Positions 8,802-19,300 of a DNA stretch of 64,000 nucleotides are shown here, piece after piece. Below the pieces are notes generated by a model. It did not search any database, had not been told where the DNA came from, and saw only the letters and a list, made by a program, of their open reading frames with translations. Source of the DNA: Thermoplasmata archaeon (GTDB taxonomy: Archaea > Thermoplasmatota > Thermoplasmata > Lutacidiplasmatales > UBA184); assembly GCA_022750155.1 (NCBI GenBank), contig JAKIWG010000011.1:1-64000 (forward strand), in the 5' to 3' direction. Position 1 is the stretch's first letter, and the number at the start of each line of letters is the position of its first letter. The position numbers and the translations under genes are program-made.

Positions 8802-9815
8802 ATGCCGAATGTAGCCGTGGTCGGGGCGACGGGCTACCTTGGGGGAGAGATCCTCCGCGTTCTTTCATCTCACCCCAGATTCCAGGTGACCACCGCGGTC
8901 TCGAAGAGTCGGGCCGGCGAAAAGCTCGCCGACGTCGCCCCCAACCTCGATGGGTTGGGAGAGGTCATCCTGACGGAGGGGACCTCGGCGCTGGACGCCG
9001 ACGTCGCATTCCTGGCCCAGCCCGCGGGCGAGGCGATGAAGGTCGTGCCGGGGTTGTTGGAGCGGGGGATCCGCGTCGTGGACCTCGGGCCGGACTATCG
9101 ACTGCCGGACCCGGCAGAGTACGCACGGGTGTACGGCCGCCCCCACGACGATCCCGGGAACCTTCCTCGCGCGGTCTACGGGCTCCCCGAACTGTTCGGG
9201 GAGAACGTGCGTTCCGCACGTCTGGTCGCGAATCCGGGTTGTTACCCGACCGCCACGCTCCTCGCCGTCGCCCCCCTCATCGAGCGCCACGCGATCTCCG
9301 GTCCGCTGATCGTCGACGCCAAGAGCGGGACCAGCGGAGCGGGGGCCTCGCCCTCGGCCACCAGCCATCACCCGGAGGCAGCCGCGACGGTCCTGCCGTA
9401 CGGCACCCCGGAGCACCGCCACTCGCCGGAAATGCGCGCCGTGCTCGACCGACTCCCCGGCCCGCGTGTTTCGCTCGTGTTCGTTCCGCACCTCGTGCCC
9501 CTCGTCCGCGGGATCCTATGTTCCATCTACGCCCATCCGACGGAGGCCGGGGGGGTCGCCCACTTCGAAGCGATCTACCGGGAACGATACCGTACCTCGT
9601 CGTTCGTCCGAGTGGGCACGGTGCCGAAGCTCCCGTGGGCCGTCGGCACGAACCGATGCTACCTTTCCGTTCAGTCCGCGGGCGACGCCCCGGTCATCTT
9701 CAGCGCGATCGACAACTTGGGGAAGGGCGGCGCCTCCCAGGCGGTCCAGAACGCGAACCTCATGATGGGGTGGGACGAATCGCTCGGCCTCACGCGCTCC
9801 GGTTTCGGGGTCTGA
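8802..9815 (+). CDS. argC: N-acetyl-gamma-glutamyl-phosphate reductase
   Basis: NADPH-dependent reduction of acetylglutamyl phosphate to the semialdehyde, third step of the acetylated arginine pathway. The 337-residue length is normal. The N-terminal Rossmann motif VAVVGATGYLGGEILR and the catalytic cysteine in VANPGCYPTAT are present, with the histidine region HRHSPEM and VFVPHLVPLVRG in the dimerisation half. ArgC and LysY are close relatives; the adjacent ArgJ and the lack of a LysW carrier gene point to arginine via acetyl intermediates. First gene of the arg run, 6 bases before argJ. Confidence 0.95.
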   Translation: MPNVAVVGATGYLGGEILRVLSSHPRFQVTTAVSKSRAGEKLADVAPNLDGLGEVILTEGTSALDADVAFLAQPAGEAMKVVPGLLERGIRVVDLGPDYRLPDPAEYARVYGRPHDDPGNLPRAVYGLPELFGENVRSARLVANPGCYPTATLLAVAPLIERHAISGPLIVDAKSGTSGAGASPSATSHHPEAAATVLPYGTPEHRHSPEMRAVLDRLPGPRVSLVFVPHLVPLVRGILCSIYAHPTEAGGVAHFEAIYRERYRTSSFVRVGTVPKLPWAVGTNRCYLSVQSAGDAPVIFSAIDNLGKGGASQAVQNANLMMGWDESLGLTRSGFGV

Positions 9816-9821
9816 CCCACC

Positions 9822-11066
9822 GTGCTGACGATCGCGGGCGGGGTGACGACCCCCAAGGGGTACCGGGCGGGGGGGATGGCCTGCGGCATCAAGCGATCCG
9901 GACGGCCAGACCTCGCGCTCCTCCTGTCCGAGACGCCGGCCGCCGCGGCGGGCGTTTTCACGACGAACTCGATCCGAGCCGCGCCGGTGACCATCGGGAT
10001 CCGACGGCTCTCCGAGCACACGGAATCGGTCCGCGGCGTGCTCAGTGTATCCGGCGTCGCCAATGCGATGACCGGGGCGGAGGGGATCGCCGACAACCTG
10101 ACCGTCCTCGCCGCAGCGGAGCGTGCGCTGGGAGTCGCCGAGGGGAGTCTTCTCCCGGCGTGCACGGGGGTCATCGGGCCGCGGATGCCCGTCGACAAGA
10201 TCGTTTCGGCGATGCCCGCGCTTGCCTCCTCCCTCTCCACGGATTCCGAGGGAGGAGAGCGCGCCGCGCATGCGATCCTGACGACCGACACACGGGCAAA
10301 GGAAGCCGCGGTCCGGGTTCGCCTTCGCGACGGCACGCTGGTGCGGATCGGCGGAATGGCGAAGGGGAGCGGGATGATCGCGCCCCGCCTCGCGCACCTG
10401 CATGCGACGACGCTCGCCTTCCTCACCACCGACGCGACGGTCCACGTGCCGGGCCTCGAGCATACCCTGAACGCCGCCGCGGAGCGGACGTTCAACATGG
10501 TCAGTGTCGACGGGGATACGAGCACGAACGACACCGTCTATCTGCTGGCGAACGGCGCCGCGGGCGGCGCGCCCGCCGACCAGGACCCGGGGTTCCGCGA
10601 AGGCGTCGAGGCCGTGATGGAATCGCTGGCGCGCCAGGTGGCGCGCGACGGGGAAGGGGCGACCAAGCTGCTCACCGTCCATGTCCATGGCGCGCGGACC
10701 GCGCCCGAAGCCCGCGCTGCGGCCAAGGCAGTGGTGGGGTCCACCCTCGTGAAGGCCGCCCTGTTTGGGGCGGACCCGAACGTGGGCCGGATCGCGTGTG
10801 CCCTCGGGTACTCCGGTGCCCGCCTCGACCCCAGTCGGCTCGACGTGACGATCGGTCGCCCCCGCCAGCCCGTGCCGCTCATCGTCGACGGCCGACCGGC
10901 TCCGGGCCTCGACAACGGGGGCGCCCGGCGGGTCCGCGACCTGTTGCGCCAGCTCGACGAGGTCCCCTTGGAGATCCGCCTCCACGAGGGGCGGGCGTCG
11001 GCGACCGCCTGGGGTTGTGACCTCTCCTACGCCTACGTGCAGATCAACGCGGCGTACCGAACATGA
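9822..11066 (+). CDS. argJ: Glutamate N-acetyltransferase / ornithine acetyltransferase
   Basis: Transfers the acetyl group from acetylornithine back to glutamate, recycling the blocking group. The 414-residue proenzyme cleaves itself at a threonine that becomes the nucleophile; here the site lies in ATTLAFLTTDA (about residues 200-210), preceded by KGSGMIAP. Starts at GTG 9822 and overlaps argB by 4 bases, so it is coupled to it. Whether it also uses acetyl-CoA for the first step (bifunctional type) cannot be read from the sequence; no separate argA-like gene is visible in the window. Confidence 0.95.
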   Translation: MLTIAGGVTTPKGYRAGGMACGIKRSGRPDLALLLSETPAAAAGVFTTNSIRAAPVTIGIRRLSEHTESVRGVLSVSGVANAMTGAEGIADNLTVLAAAERALGVAEGSLLPACTGVIGPRMPVDKIVSAMPALASSLSTDSEGGERAAHAILTTDTRAKEAAVRVRLRDGTLVRIGGMAKGSGMIAPRLAHLHATTLAFLTTDATVHVPGLEHTLNAAAERTFNMVSVDGDTSTNDTVYLLANGAAGGAPADQDPGFREGVEAVMESLARQVARDGEGATKLLTVHVHGARTAPEARAAAKAVVGSTLVKAALFGADPNVGRIACALGYSGARLDPSRLDVTIGRPRQPVPLIVDGRPAPGLDNGGARRVRDLLRQLDEVPLEIRLHEGRASATAWGCDLSYAYVQINAAYRT

Positions 11067-11902
11067 TCGGAGCGTCGACACCCCTGGTGGTCAAAGTAGG
11101 CGGGGAGGAGCTCGCCGAAGGCCCGGCACTGGCGGAACTCGTTACGAGCATCGCCCTCATCCTTCGGTCGGGTCGCCCGGTCGTGATCGTGCATGGTGGC
11201 GGCGACGAAGTGACGGAGCGCGCCGCCGAGCTGGGGATCGCGTCGGAGCAACGCGACGGTCTCCGGGTCACGACCGACCGCATGCTGGGCGTCGTCGCGG
11301 AGGTCCTCGCCGGACGGATCAACGTCCGCCTGGTCAACGCGCTCACCGGCGCCGGCGTCCCGGCCGTGGGCCTCACGGGAGTCTCCGCAGCCCTCCTGCC
11401 GGTCCGACCGGCGGGAAGCCCGCCGGGGTCGCTCGGCTGGGTCGGGGAACCGATCGGGGCGCGCACCCGGCTCCTGAACTCCCTGCTTTCGGAAGGTTAC
11501 ACGCCCGTCGTCGCGCCGCTGGGTGTCGATGGCTCCGGGGCCATCTACAACGTGAACGCGGACCAGGCCGCGGCCGCCGTGGCCGGCGCCATGAAGGCCG
11601 ACCTCCTGCTCATCACCGATGTCGACGCGGTGCGCGACGCCCAGGGCGACCCCGTCCGGGCTCTGGCACTGCCGGAGCTGCTCGCGTTCCTCGAGGGGGG
11701 AGCGGCGAAGGGCGGGATGATCCCGAAACTCCAATCGGCCGCACGGGCCCTGCGGGAGGGCTCTCCCTCGGTGTGGATCGGCTCCCTCCACGGGCTGCGC
11801 GCCGACGGTCCCCTCCCGTACGCCGGAACCCGCCTCACGCTTCGAAGGGCCGCCGCCGCCTCATCCACGCTCCTCCCGCCGATGGTTCCGGGAGGTCGAT
11901 AG
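11063..11902 (+). CDS. argB: Acetylglutamate kinase
   Basis: ATP-dependent phosphorylation of N-acetylglutamate, second step of arginine synthesis and often the feedback-controlled one. The 279-residue amino-acid kinase fold shows VVKVGGEE, the glycine loop VHGGGDEVT, GLTGV, and LLITDVDAV plus KGGMIPKLQ in the nucleotide-binding half. It lacks the N-terminal helix that typifies strongly arginine-inhibited ArgB, so external ACT-protein control is an attractive but unproven idea. Overlaps argJ by ATGA and abuts argG with no spacer. Confidence 0.95.
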   Translation: MIGASTPLVVKVGGEELAEGPALAELVTSIALILRSGRPVVIVHGGGDEVTERAAELGIASEQRDGLRVTTDRMLGVVAEVLAGRINVRLVNALTGAGVPAVGLTGVSAALLPVRPAGSPPGSLGWVGEPIGARTRLLNSLLSEGYTPVVAPLGVDGSGAIYNVNADQAAAAVAGAMKADLLLITDVDAVRDAQGDPVRALALPELLAFLEGGAAKGGMIPKLQSAARALREGSPSVWIGSLHGLRADGPLPYAGTRLTLRRAAAASSTLLPPMVPGGR

Positions 11903-13168
11903 ATGACCGACGAACGCAAAACCCCCCATGTGGTCCTCGCCTACTCCGGCGGACTCGACACCTCGGTCGCGATCCCTTGGATCCGTGAACACTACGGCGG
12001 AGAGGTCACCGCCCTCACCGTCGACGTCGGGCAGGAAGGAGAGCTGAACGGAGCGCTCGAACGGGCGCGGCTGAACGGCGCCCGCGATGCCCGGCTGGTC
12101 GATGCCAAGCACGAGTTCGCGACGGAGTTCCTCGCGCCTGCGCTCCAGGCGAACGCCCTCTACCAGGGGGTCTACCCGCTCTCCACGGCGCTCGCGCGCC
12201 CGCTCATCGCCCGCACCCTCGCGTCGGTGGCGGAGCAGGTCGGGGCGGACACCGTCGCCCACGGATGCACCGGAAAGGGGAACGACCAGGTCCGCTTCGA
12301 CGTCGCGGTGCACACCCTCGCCCCCCAGCTCCGGGTCATCGCCCCGGTCCGGGAGTGGAACATGAACCGGGAGGACGAGATCCGCTACGCGGAGGCCCAC
12401 CACCTGAAGATCCGCGTCACGCCCCAGTCCCCGTACTCCGTCGACGAGAACCTGTGGGGGCGCAGCATCGAGGGCGGGGCACTGGAAGATCCGAACCGAC
12501 CGGCTCCGGACGAGGTGTTCGACTGGACGGGTCACCCGTCCTCATGGCCGAAGGAACCGGAGCTGCTGACGGTGCGGTTCGACCGGGGGCTCCCTACGGG
12601 GATCAACGGCGAGGCCATGGAGCTCGTGCCGCTCATCCGCGCGATGAATCGGGCCGCGGGAGCCCATGGGGTCGGGCGCATCGACCACATCGAGGACCGG
12701 GTGGTCGGGATCAAGTCGCGCGAGACCTACGAGTGCCCCGGTGCGATCGCCCTGTTGGAGGCTCACCGATCGCTCGAGAGCCTCGTGCTACCCCGCGACC
12801 TGCTGAGCTTCAAATCGGGCGTGGACCGGCGCTTCGCAGACCTCGTGTACGAAGGGCTGTGGTTCTCCCCCCTGCGAGAGGCCCTTCAGGCGTTCGTCAC
12901 CTCCACCCAGGAGGTCGTCACGGGCACCGTGACGCTACGGCTCCACCAGGGTTCCGCGAGGGCCGTCGGCCGGACCTCGGAGTACTCGCTCCTCGCCCAT
13001 GAGCTCGCGACGTACGGGACCGGGAGCCGATTCCCCCAGGAGCTCGCCGTCGGATTCATCCACCTGTACGGCTTGCCGAACCAGCTGGCGCACGCCCGGG
13101 CGAAGGCCGCCCGGGCGGCGACGGCCGAGGACGTCGGTGCTCAGAGAGCGGTTCTCCCGACCGCTTGA
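11903..13168 (+). CDS. argG: Argininosuccinate synthase
   Basis: Joins citrulline and aspartate with ATP cleavage to AMP. The 421-residue protein opens with the N-type ATP pyrophosphatase loop LAYSGGLDTSVAIPW, followed by ALTVDVGQ, GCTGKGNDQVRFD and SPYSVDENLWGRS, all characteristic. It begins directly after the argB stop and its last 32 bases overlap argH in another frame. Ornithine carbamoyltransferase (argF), which makes its substrate, is not in this window. Confidence 0.96.
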   Translation: MTDERKTPHVVLAYSGGLDTSVAIPWIREHYGGEVTALTVDVGQEGELNGALERARLNGARDARLVDAKHEFATEFLAPALQANALYQGVYPLSTALARPLIARTLASVAEQVGADTVAHGCTGKGNDQVRFDVAVHTLAPQLRVIAPVREWNMNREDEIRYAEAHHLKIRVTPQSPYSVDENLWGRSIEGGALEDPNRPAPDEVFDWTGHPSSWPKEPELLTVRFDRGLPTGINGEAMELVPLIRAMNRAAGAHGVGRIDHIEDRVVGIKSRETYECPGAIALLEAHRSLESLVLPRDLLSFKSGVDRRFADLVYEGLWFSPLREALQAFVTSTQEVVTGTVTLRLHQGSARAVGRTSEYSLLAHELATYGTGSRFPQELAVGFIHLYGLPNQLAHARAKAARAATAEDVGAQRAVLPTA

Positions 13169-14663
13169 CGTAGCGGCGCTCGCCCTCTCGGAGTCGACGC
13201 GGGAAGACCGATCCCTCCTCTTCCACGACCTCTGGGGGTCGATCGCCCACGCTCGGATGCTGGGCGAGTCTGGGATCCTCCCCGCGCCGTCGGTTCGCCG
13301 GATCGTCGGCGGGCTGCTGAGGATCGGAGCCCAGGCGGAGGCGGGTCGATTCCCGCTGCGGCCCAGCCTCGAGGACGTCCACTTGAACGTCGAGGAGGCG
13401 CTCACGCGGGAGATCGGGGAGGATGGGGCGCGTCTCCACACGGGGCGGAGCCGCAACGACCAGGTTGCCACCGACCTGCTCCTCTACACCCGGGAGGCCC
13501 TTCTCGACCTCGAGGAGGCGACGGACGAGGTCGTGGCGGCCCTGCTCGGGCAGGCACGATCCCCTTCGGGAAAGGGCGTGGTCACGGGGTGGACCCACCT
13601 CCAGCCCGCCCAGCGGGTCTACTGGGCCCATATCCTGGGGTCCCATGCGTTGAGATTCGCGCGCGACGCCGAGCGGTTCGCCCGGACCCGCTCCTCGATC
13701 CGGTTCTGCCCACTCGGGAGCAGCGCGCTCGCGGGGAGCTCCCTGCCCCTCGACCGCATCGCGGCGGGCCATGCGCTCGGCTTCGAGGGCCCATCCCCCT
13801 CCTCGTACGACGCCGTCGCGGACCGCGACGCGGCGGTCGAGACGCTGTTCGACCTCTCGCTGCTCGGAGTCCACGCGAGTCAGCTCGCCGAGGAGCTCGT
13901 CATCGGAGCGATGCCGGAGGTGGGGCGGGTCCGGCTGGCGGAGGAGTTCGTCACCACGAGCTCGCTCATGCCGCACAAGCGGAACCCCGACCTGGCCGAG
14001 CTCGTCCGGGCGGAGGCGGCCCCGACCCTTGGGAGGCTCGTCGCCCACCTCGCGCTCCTGAAGGGGCTCCCGCTCAGCTATCAGCGCGACCTGCAGGCCG
14101 GCAAACCCCTCGTCGTCGAGGGTGTGCCCCGGGGGCTCGCGGTCCTGCGGGTCCTCGCTCCGATGATCCGGACGGCCGAGTTCCGGTCGCCTCCCCCTTC
14201 CCCGGGGGAGGCCACCGGCTCGGTCGAGCTCGTGGATGCCCTCGTCTCCTCCGGAATGCCCTTCCGCGCCGCGCATGGGGAGGTGGCCCTCCTGGTCAAG
14301 GAGGTCGAGTCGGCGGGTCGGAGCTGGAGGTCGGTCAGCCCCGCCGAGATCGCGGTCCGATTTCCGAAGCTCAAAGGGTTCTCGCTCCCCGCTCCCTCGG
14401 AAGAGCCGGAGCGGCGGAGGACCGCCGGGGGGAGTGCGTGGGAAGAGGTCCAGTCGATGCTCGCGGGGGTGGCCCGCGACCTCGCGGCATCACGTCGGGC
14501 CGTACGAGCCGAGCGGAAACGAATCACCGCGACGCGCCGGGCCCTCGGGGTCCCCGAGCGTTGGTTCCCGCCGGGGGGGCCCACCGCTACGTCTCGACGG
14601 TCTGGGGGGGACGGGCGCCGGCGTTCGGTCGTGGGATCGCGGCGCCGCCCACTCCGCCGTTGA
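13137..14663 (+). CDS. argH: Argininosuccinate lyase
   Basis: Splits argininosuccinate to arginine and fumarate. The start is taken at GTG 13137 (VLRERFSRPLDV), overlapping argG by 32 bases. The 508-residue protein has LHTGRSRNDQVATD, GWTHLQPAQ and the fumarase/lyase signature SSLMPHKRNPD. Beyond the normal end (near WFPPGG) there is an arginine-rich tail of about 30 residues, whose coding sequence overlaps tail-to-tail with the zinc-finger gene on the other strand by 77 bases. The tail may reflect loss of an earlier stop rather than function. Confidence 0.94.
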   Translation: MLRERFSRPLDVAALALSESTREDRSLLFHDLWGSIAHARMLGESGILPAPSVRRIVGGLLRIGAQAEAGRFPLRPSLEDVHLNVEEALTREIGEDGARLHTGRSRNDQVATDLLLYTREALLDLEEATDEVVAALLGQARSPSGKGVVTGWTHLQPAQRVYWAHILGSHALRFARDAERFARTRSSIRFCPLGSSALAGSSLPLDRIAAGHALGFEGPSPSSYDAVADRDAAVETLFDLSLLGVHASQLAEELVIGAMPEVGRVRLAEEFVTTSSLMPHKRNPDLAELVRAEAAPTLGRLVAHLALLKGLPLSYQRDLQAGKPLVVEGVPRGLAVLRVLAPMIRTAEFRSPPPSPGEATGSVELVDALVSSGMPFRAAHGEVALLVKEVESAGRSWRSVSPAEIAVRFPKLKGFSLPAPSEEPERRRTAGGSAWEEVQSMLAGVARDLAASRRAVRAERKRITATRRALGVPERWFPPGGPTATSRRSGGDGRRRSVVGSRRRPLRR

Positions 14664-14976
14664 GCGCCCCCTGAAGGAGGACGGAGCGCTCCCGGTTCCC
14701 GAGGCCGGGGTGCTGTCCGTACAGGTGGATCTCGAGGCTGGCCCGGGTCGCGTACTCCCGAAGGCAGACCGGACACGGAAAGATCTGGGAATCGCCCAGG
14801 AATCGGGCGCATTCGCACCCCATGACGTGGCAGGGCATCGGCGTCGCGCGGTCCCGGGGTCGGCTGAAATGTCGGCGGAGCCGCCCCTCCTGGGGGGCGA
14901 GCAGGTAGTGGCTGGCGCGTAGGTGAGTGCAGTCGCGGCACGGCAGAAGCCTCAGATGCCTACGCTGCGTGACCAT
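14587..14976 (-). CDS. Small C2H2-type zinc-finger protein
   Basis: A 129-residue protein read from ATG 14976 (MVTQRRHLRLLPC); longer in-frame upstream sequence is rejected because it is arginine-rich, unlike a real N-terminus. It contains CRDC and CHVMGCEC groups, then a classical finger CPVCLREYATRASLEIHLYGQH with C-x2-C-x12-H-x4-H spacing. The remainder is basic and glycine/proline-rich. Such single-finger archaeal proteins are usually assumed to bind nucleic acid. It sits tail-to-tail with argH and between the two ACT genes, so an involvement with the arginine cluster is conceivable but unproven. Confidence 0.65.
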   Translation of the reverse strand: MVTQRRHLRLLPCRDCTHLRASHYLLAPQEGRLRRHFSRPRDRATPMPCHVMGCECARFLGDSQIFPCPVCLREYATRASLEIHLYGQHPGLGNRERSVLLQGALNGGVGGAAIPRPNAGARPPQTVET

Positions 14977-15317
14977 CCTTCTGTTTCCTCCTTCGCCTCG
15001 GCGCAGGTCCGCCCGCCCCCACCTGAGCGGGAACGACCCGACCCGGGGACCCGGATCCCTGCCATGCCCTAGCAAGACGGAATATATCCACGATGTCGCC
15101 CCAGCGACAATACCGGCGCGCCCTCCCCAGGACGCCCGCCGCGGCAGTCGTATGAGCGCCATTGGGGTGCTCGATCCGGTCCGTCTCCGGGGGACGGGAA
15201 CACCGGGTGGGGCGACGTCCGGGCACCGGACCACTCCCGCTCGGAAACCTCCGGGGGGAAACGTTGAAGGAGTGGGCCGAAGCTGGCCCCGAAGACCGTC
15301 CCGGGGAGCGTTCACGA
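14977..15317. promoter_or_regulatory. Divergent gap between zinc-finger and ACT genes
   Basis: 341 bases with no convincing gene. The clearest element is an AT-rich near-palindrome, ggaatatatcc at about 15079-15089, a good archaeal TATA box that could drive the zinc-finger gene leftward (leader about 80 bases) or a rightward transcript with a long leader into the ACT gene. The rest, especially 15180-15300, is GC-rich with short repeats of ccgggg and could form hairpins; no known RNA recognised. Confidence 0.4.
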
Positions 15318-16013
15318 ATGGCGAAGGACCGCATCGCAGGACCCACCGCCGCGGAGGTGACGCGCCGCTACATCGAGGACCACCCCGCGGTCCGGGACTG
15401 CCTCGGGTACAACATCGTCAACTTCACCTCGCTCGCCCGCAAGATCCGCAGCGAGACCGGCCTCGCCAACCAGGAGGCGGTCGAGGTGGCGATCCGACGC
15501 TACCAGCGCCAGATGCGCACCGAGCAACCCCTCGAAATGCGCGTCCTCGAGGTCGTCAAGGCGAGCCGGCTCGAGGTCCGGACGCGGGTGGCCATCATCA
15601 CCGCCCGCAACGACTGGGAGCTGCTCGGGCAGGTGCTGGAGGCCGGACGCACCTTGCTGGCGGATCGACGGCACCTTCTCCAGCTTCTGCAGGGCCCGGG
15701 TGCGCTCACGATCCTGTGCGAGGACGACCTCGCCGACGCGGTCCTCGCCGCGATCGGCAAGCGGGCGACCTTGGGGGTGCACCGCCATCTCTCGGCGCTC
15801 ACCGTCCGAAGCCCGGACGTGATCGTCGAGACGCCCGGGGTCCTCGCGTTCCTGGCCGGAGCGCTGTTTCGCTCGGGGATCAACAGCCTCGAACTGATGA
15901 GTGTGTACACCGACTCGACGTTCGTCGTCCGGGAGAAGGACGTACTGCACGCCTTCCGGGTGCTCTCCGAGCTGGTCCATCCCGCAGCCCCGGAAGAGAG
16001 CGAAGCGGTCTGA
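15318..16013 (+). CDS. ACT-domain protein, likely amino-acid sensor (paralog 2)
   Basis: A 231-residue paralog of the protein at 8009-8719, with the same order: helical N-terminus (YIEDHPAVRDCLG, NFTSLARKIRSE), then two ACT-like segments, the second with ETPGVLAFLAGALFRSGIN and SVYTDSTFVV. The same tail motif in paralog 1 reads SVHTDSIFVF. Both lack a catalytic domain. The ATG at 15318 is chosen because similarity to the paralog starts just after it. The pair probably arose by duplication around the arginine genes and may form heterodimers; ligand and target are unknown. Confidence 0.75.
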   Translation: MAKDRIAGPTAAEVTRRYIEDHPAVRDCLGYNIVNFTSLARKIRSETGLANQEAVEVAIRRYQRQMRTEQPLEMRVLEVVKASRLEVRTRVAIITARNDWELLGQVLEAGRTLLADRRHLLQLLQGPGALTILCEDDLADAVLAAIGKRATLGVHRHLSALTVRSPDVIVETPGVLAFLAGALFRSGINSLELMSVYTDSTFVVREKDVLHAFRVLSELVHPAAPEESEAV

Positions 16014-16339
16014 CCCGCCCGTCCCGTGGCGGGAGTCCGTCCGAGAGCGGACCGTCCCGGTTTCACTTACCGCGTTGTAGGGGGTAGGAACGAACCGACC
16101 GCGGGGTTCACCCAACGAAGCGGCCCTGCGTGCCGAAACGATCGAATCGGGACCGGGGGAGCGGGTGATGGCGAACCTACACGTCCCCGCAACAAACGAC
16201 AGACGTTCCGGACCGGATTCCTGTCGACCACATCGGCGCGATCGAAGTTCGCACCCGGAACGAGGGCTGGCACCCTGAGAGGTATAAATACGGCGATGGT
16301 TACGATACTCCCCCGAGCCGAGGAGTTCTCTCTCGGGCC
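16014..16339 (+). promoter_or_regulatory. Promoter region of the peptide-binding protein gene
   Basis: 326 bases without a recognisable gene. A strong TATA box, ggtataaata, lies at 16281-16290, about 50 bases before the ATG at 16340; initiation about 25 bases downstream leaves a leader of about 30 bases with GAGGAG at 16320-16325 as ribosome site. Upstream sequence 16014-16280 shows no obvious element. Confidence 0.6.
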
Positions 16340-19300
16340 ATGGTGACATCGATGACGGGCATTCGGGCTCCGGGACGATCGTTCCGGACCTCTGGGCGAC
16401 GCGGCCTGACGACCGTGACTTCGGCGATCGTGATCGTGGTGGTGCTCGCACTCCTCGGTGTATCGACCTACGCAGTGATGGGAGGGTTCTCGAAGACCTC
16501 CAACCCCACCAGTTGCTGGCCTCCCAGCTCCCCGATCTGCGGCCAGCTGATCAATCCGCACGACCTGACGCTCCTCATCCCGTTCCGCTCGGTCCAACAG
16601 GGGCAGTCGGTCCCCTTCACGGCCACCCTCCCCGCGGGAGAGACGGCGACGAGCTACTCGTTCCATTGGGGCGATTCCACCTTCACGAACAACTCGAAGA
16701 CCCCCACGGTCTCGCACAACTTCACCTCGCCCGGAGTCTATCTGGTCGAGGCGACCGCGCCGGTGAATGGCATCATCCATGACAGCATCGTCGCACTCCA
16801 GCAGATCGCCGTGACCCCCACCGTCTCGGCCTCCAACGCCGGAACGATCCCCTCCGTCGCCGGCTACATCCTCGCGAACACCACGACGCCCGTCGGCGGG
16901 CACGGCGCAAGCGCGGTGCTATCGCCCGGAGGTTCTCTGACCGTCTCGGGGACTTACACCTCCGCCCCCACGAACCCCGCCTTCCTCGACAATGCCCCGA
17001 AGATTGTCGTGACCACCGGCCCGGCCGGCGGCGCCTCGTTGTCGAACTCCTCGAAGGGCGTAGGGAACACCTCCGCGGGCACGATCGGCAAGTTCACCCT
17101 CCCGGGCACCTACACCCTGACGTTCGTCGGGAGTGCGTCGAACGGCGCTTCCACGGCGTACCAGAACTACACCTGGACCGTCTTCGTGGCCCCGGTCGGC
17201 GTCCACGCGGGCCTCGCCGTCCGCAGCATCAACGTCAGTCCCCACCCCGGCGTCATCCAGAACTACGAGCTTATCCCGGGAGGCGCCGCGTCGGAGGACC
17301 CCGCGATCGACTACGAGACGGCGGGCGCCGAACCGATCTACAACGTCTACCAGACGCTCATCACCTACAACGGCTCCCTGACCGGGCCGGACCCGACCGA
17401 CTTCGTCCCCGAGCTCGCCACCTGCGTTCCGGGCAGCGAGGAGTGCCAGGCGCTCTACGGCGACCCGCTCGTGCACGGCTGGAACTACACCTTCGTCATC
17501 AGCGGCAACGCGAGCTTCTACGACGGGCTCACCCACGCCCACTGGGGCGTGTATCCCTCGGACGTCGTCTTCTCGATCGCCCGGACGCTCGGGTTCTCCA
17601 CGCTACCCTGCGTAGGGTGCAACAACGGCTGGATCATCGGCCAGGCGCTCCTGAACCCCGGGAACACGAGCTGGGACCTGATCCACGGGGCGTACAACAA
17701 CACGCCGGGCAACATCCTCGACTCGATGTCGGTGAACGGTTCGGGCGGGTCCGACTGCCCGGCCGCCGCCATCGCCAACGATCACGGGTGCGTCACGTTC
17801 CACGCCTACGGCAACAAGCACCTGTGGCCGTTCTTCCTTGAACTCATCGCCGACCCGTTGGGCGGCGGGATCGTCTCGTGCGGCTGGTTCTCCTCCAACA
17901 ACCAGGGGGCTGGGATCCCCTACTGGACGGCGAACAATGTCACCGATTCCGGAGACCATCCGTGCGGACTGCCCGGGACCCCCGGGTACGGCGCACCCTC
18001 CTCGATCATCCCCCTCACCGGATGGGATCGCTGGGAGCAGCTCGGGAGCGGCGCGTTCGGGACGTTCCTCGGGCACGTCCAGTACGGGATGCTCGGCAGC
18101 GGCCCCTATTACATGTCGACCTACGACGTCGGGACGTCGTACACCCTCCAGGCGAATCCGTACTACGGTCAGAATCCGGATTGCACCTGGACCGGGTGCG
18201 AGCCCGCCTCCGGACGCTACGCGAGCACGGTCGAGGTCGTGTGGGAGACGTCCGCCACGCCCGGCGAGCAGGCGTACGCCGCAGGCATCGCCGACCACGC
18301 GTCGATCCCCTCGAGCGACCTGTCGCTTCTCCTCCAGCTGATCCAGCAGGGAAAGGCGGTGGCCATCAGTGCCCCGACGCTCACGATCGGGTTCGAGCCG
18401 TTCAACCTGAACATCAATCTGCAGGGGGCCCAGCACCTGACGACGTCGACGGTGAACATCCCCTCGGACTGGTTCTCCTACCAGGGGATGCGCCAGTGGT
18501 TCATCCACTCGTATCCGTACGCGACCGTCCAAAAGACGATCCAGACTCAGAAGGGGATCGAGCTGGGGTTCGGCTACGGCGGGGCGATCCCACAGTTCAT
18601 GGCCAACTACTATCCGACGAACATCCCGTGGCCCTCCGCGGACCCGTGCACCACGACCACCGACCCATCGTGCGCCGGCTACTGGTGGGCCCAGATGCAG
18701 AACCGGTCGAGCCCCTTCTTCGACCCGGAAGTCCTCCACTGCTCGGCCAATAGCGCCTGCCAGTTCCCGCTCGTCGGCAGCACGGGGAGCCCCACGGGCG
18801 ACCAGATCAACGCGCTGTGGTCCTCGGAGGTCTCCCAGCTCTCCGGCGGCGCGATCAAGATCTCCCCGGTCGATCTGAACTTCAACCAGATCATCGTGAA
18901 CTCGAACTTTGCCGGCGCCGGACAGAATCCGATGCCGCTCTACGGGCTGGGATGGGCGCCCGACTACCCCGACCCGACGGACTACGTGGTTCCGCTGTAT
19001 CTGCCGAACGCGACGTACACGTTCGGCGACGCGGTGATCCAGGGGCTCCTGCAGCCGCAGTTCACGACGGGGTGCACGAACCCTATCGCCGACTACAACT
19101 ACTACGCGAACTCGACGTTCCCGCAGTCGTGCCAGGGCGTGGCGTACAAGTCGATGGTATTCGTGCTGAACGTCGCCGCCATCACCCCCCCGGGCCCGTA
19201 CCGTATCCTCCTCTACGACCTGGCAGAGAAGATCGCCTATCAGCTGGGGTTGTACCTCTACACCGGGCAGTCCAATCAGATCTCGAGCTTTGCCTCGTGG

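Noticed and set aside
9239-11020. A 593-codon plus-strand frame across argC and argJ
   Set aside because: It is out of frame with two well-supported enzymes and has typical shadow composition.
13137-13168. argG/argH overlap as a possible frameshift fusion
   Set aside because: Both proteins have complete, separate family patterns and a plausible GTG start for argH, so a normal 32-base overlap explains it.
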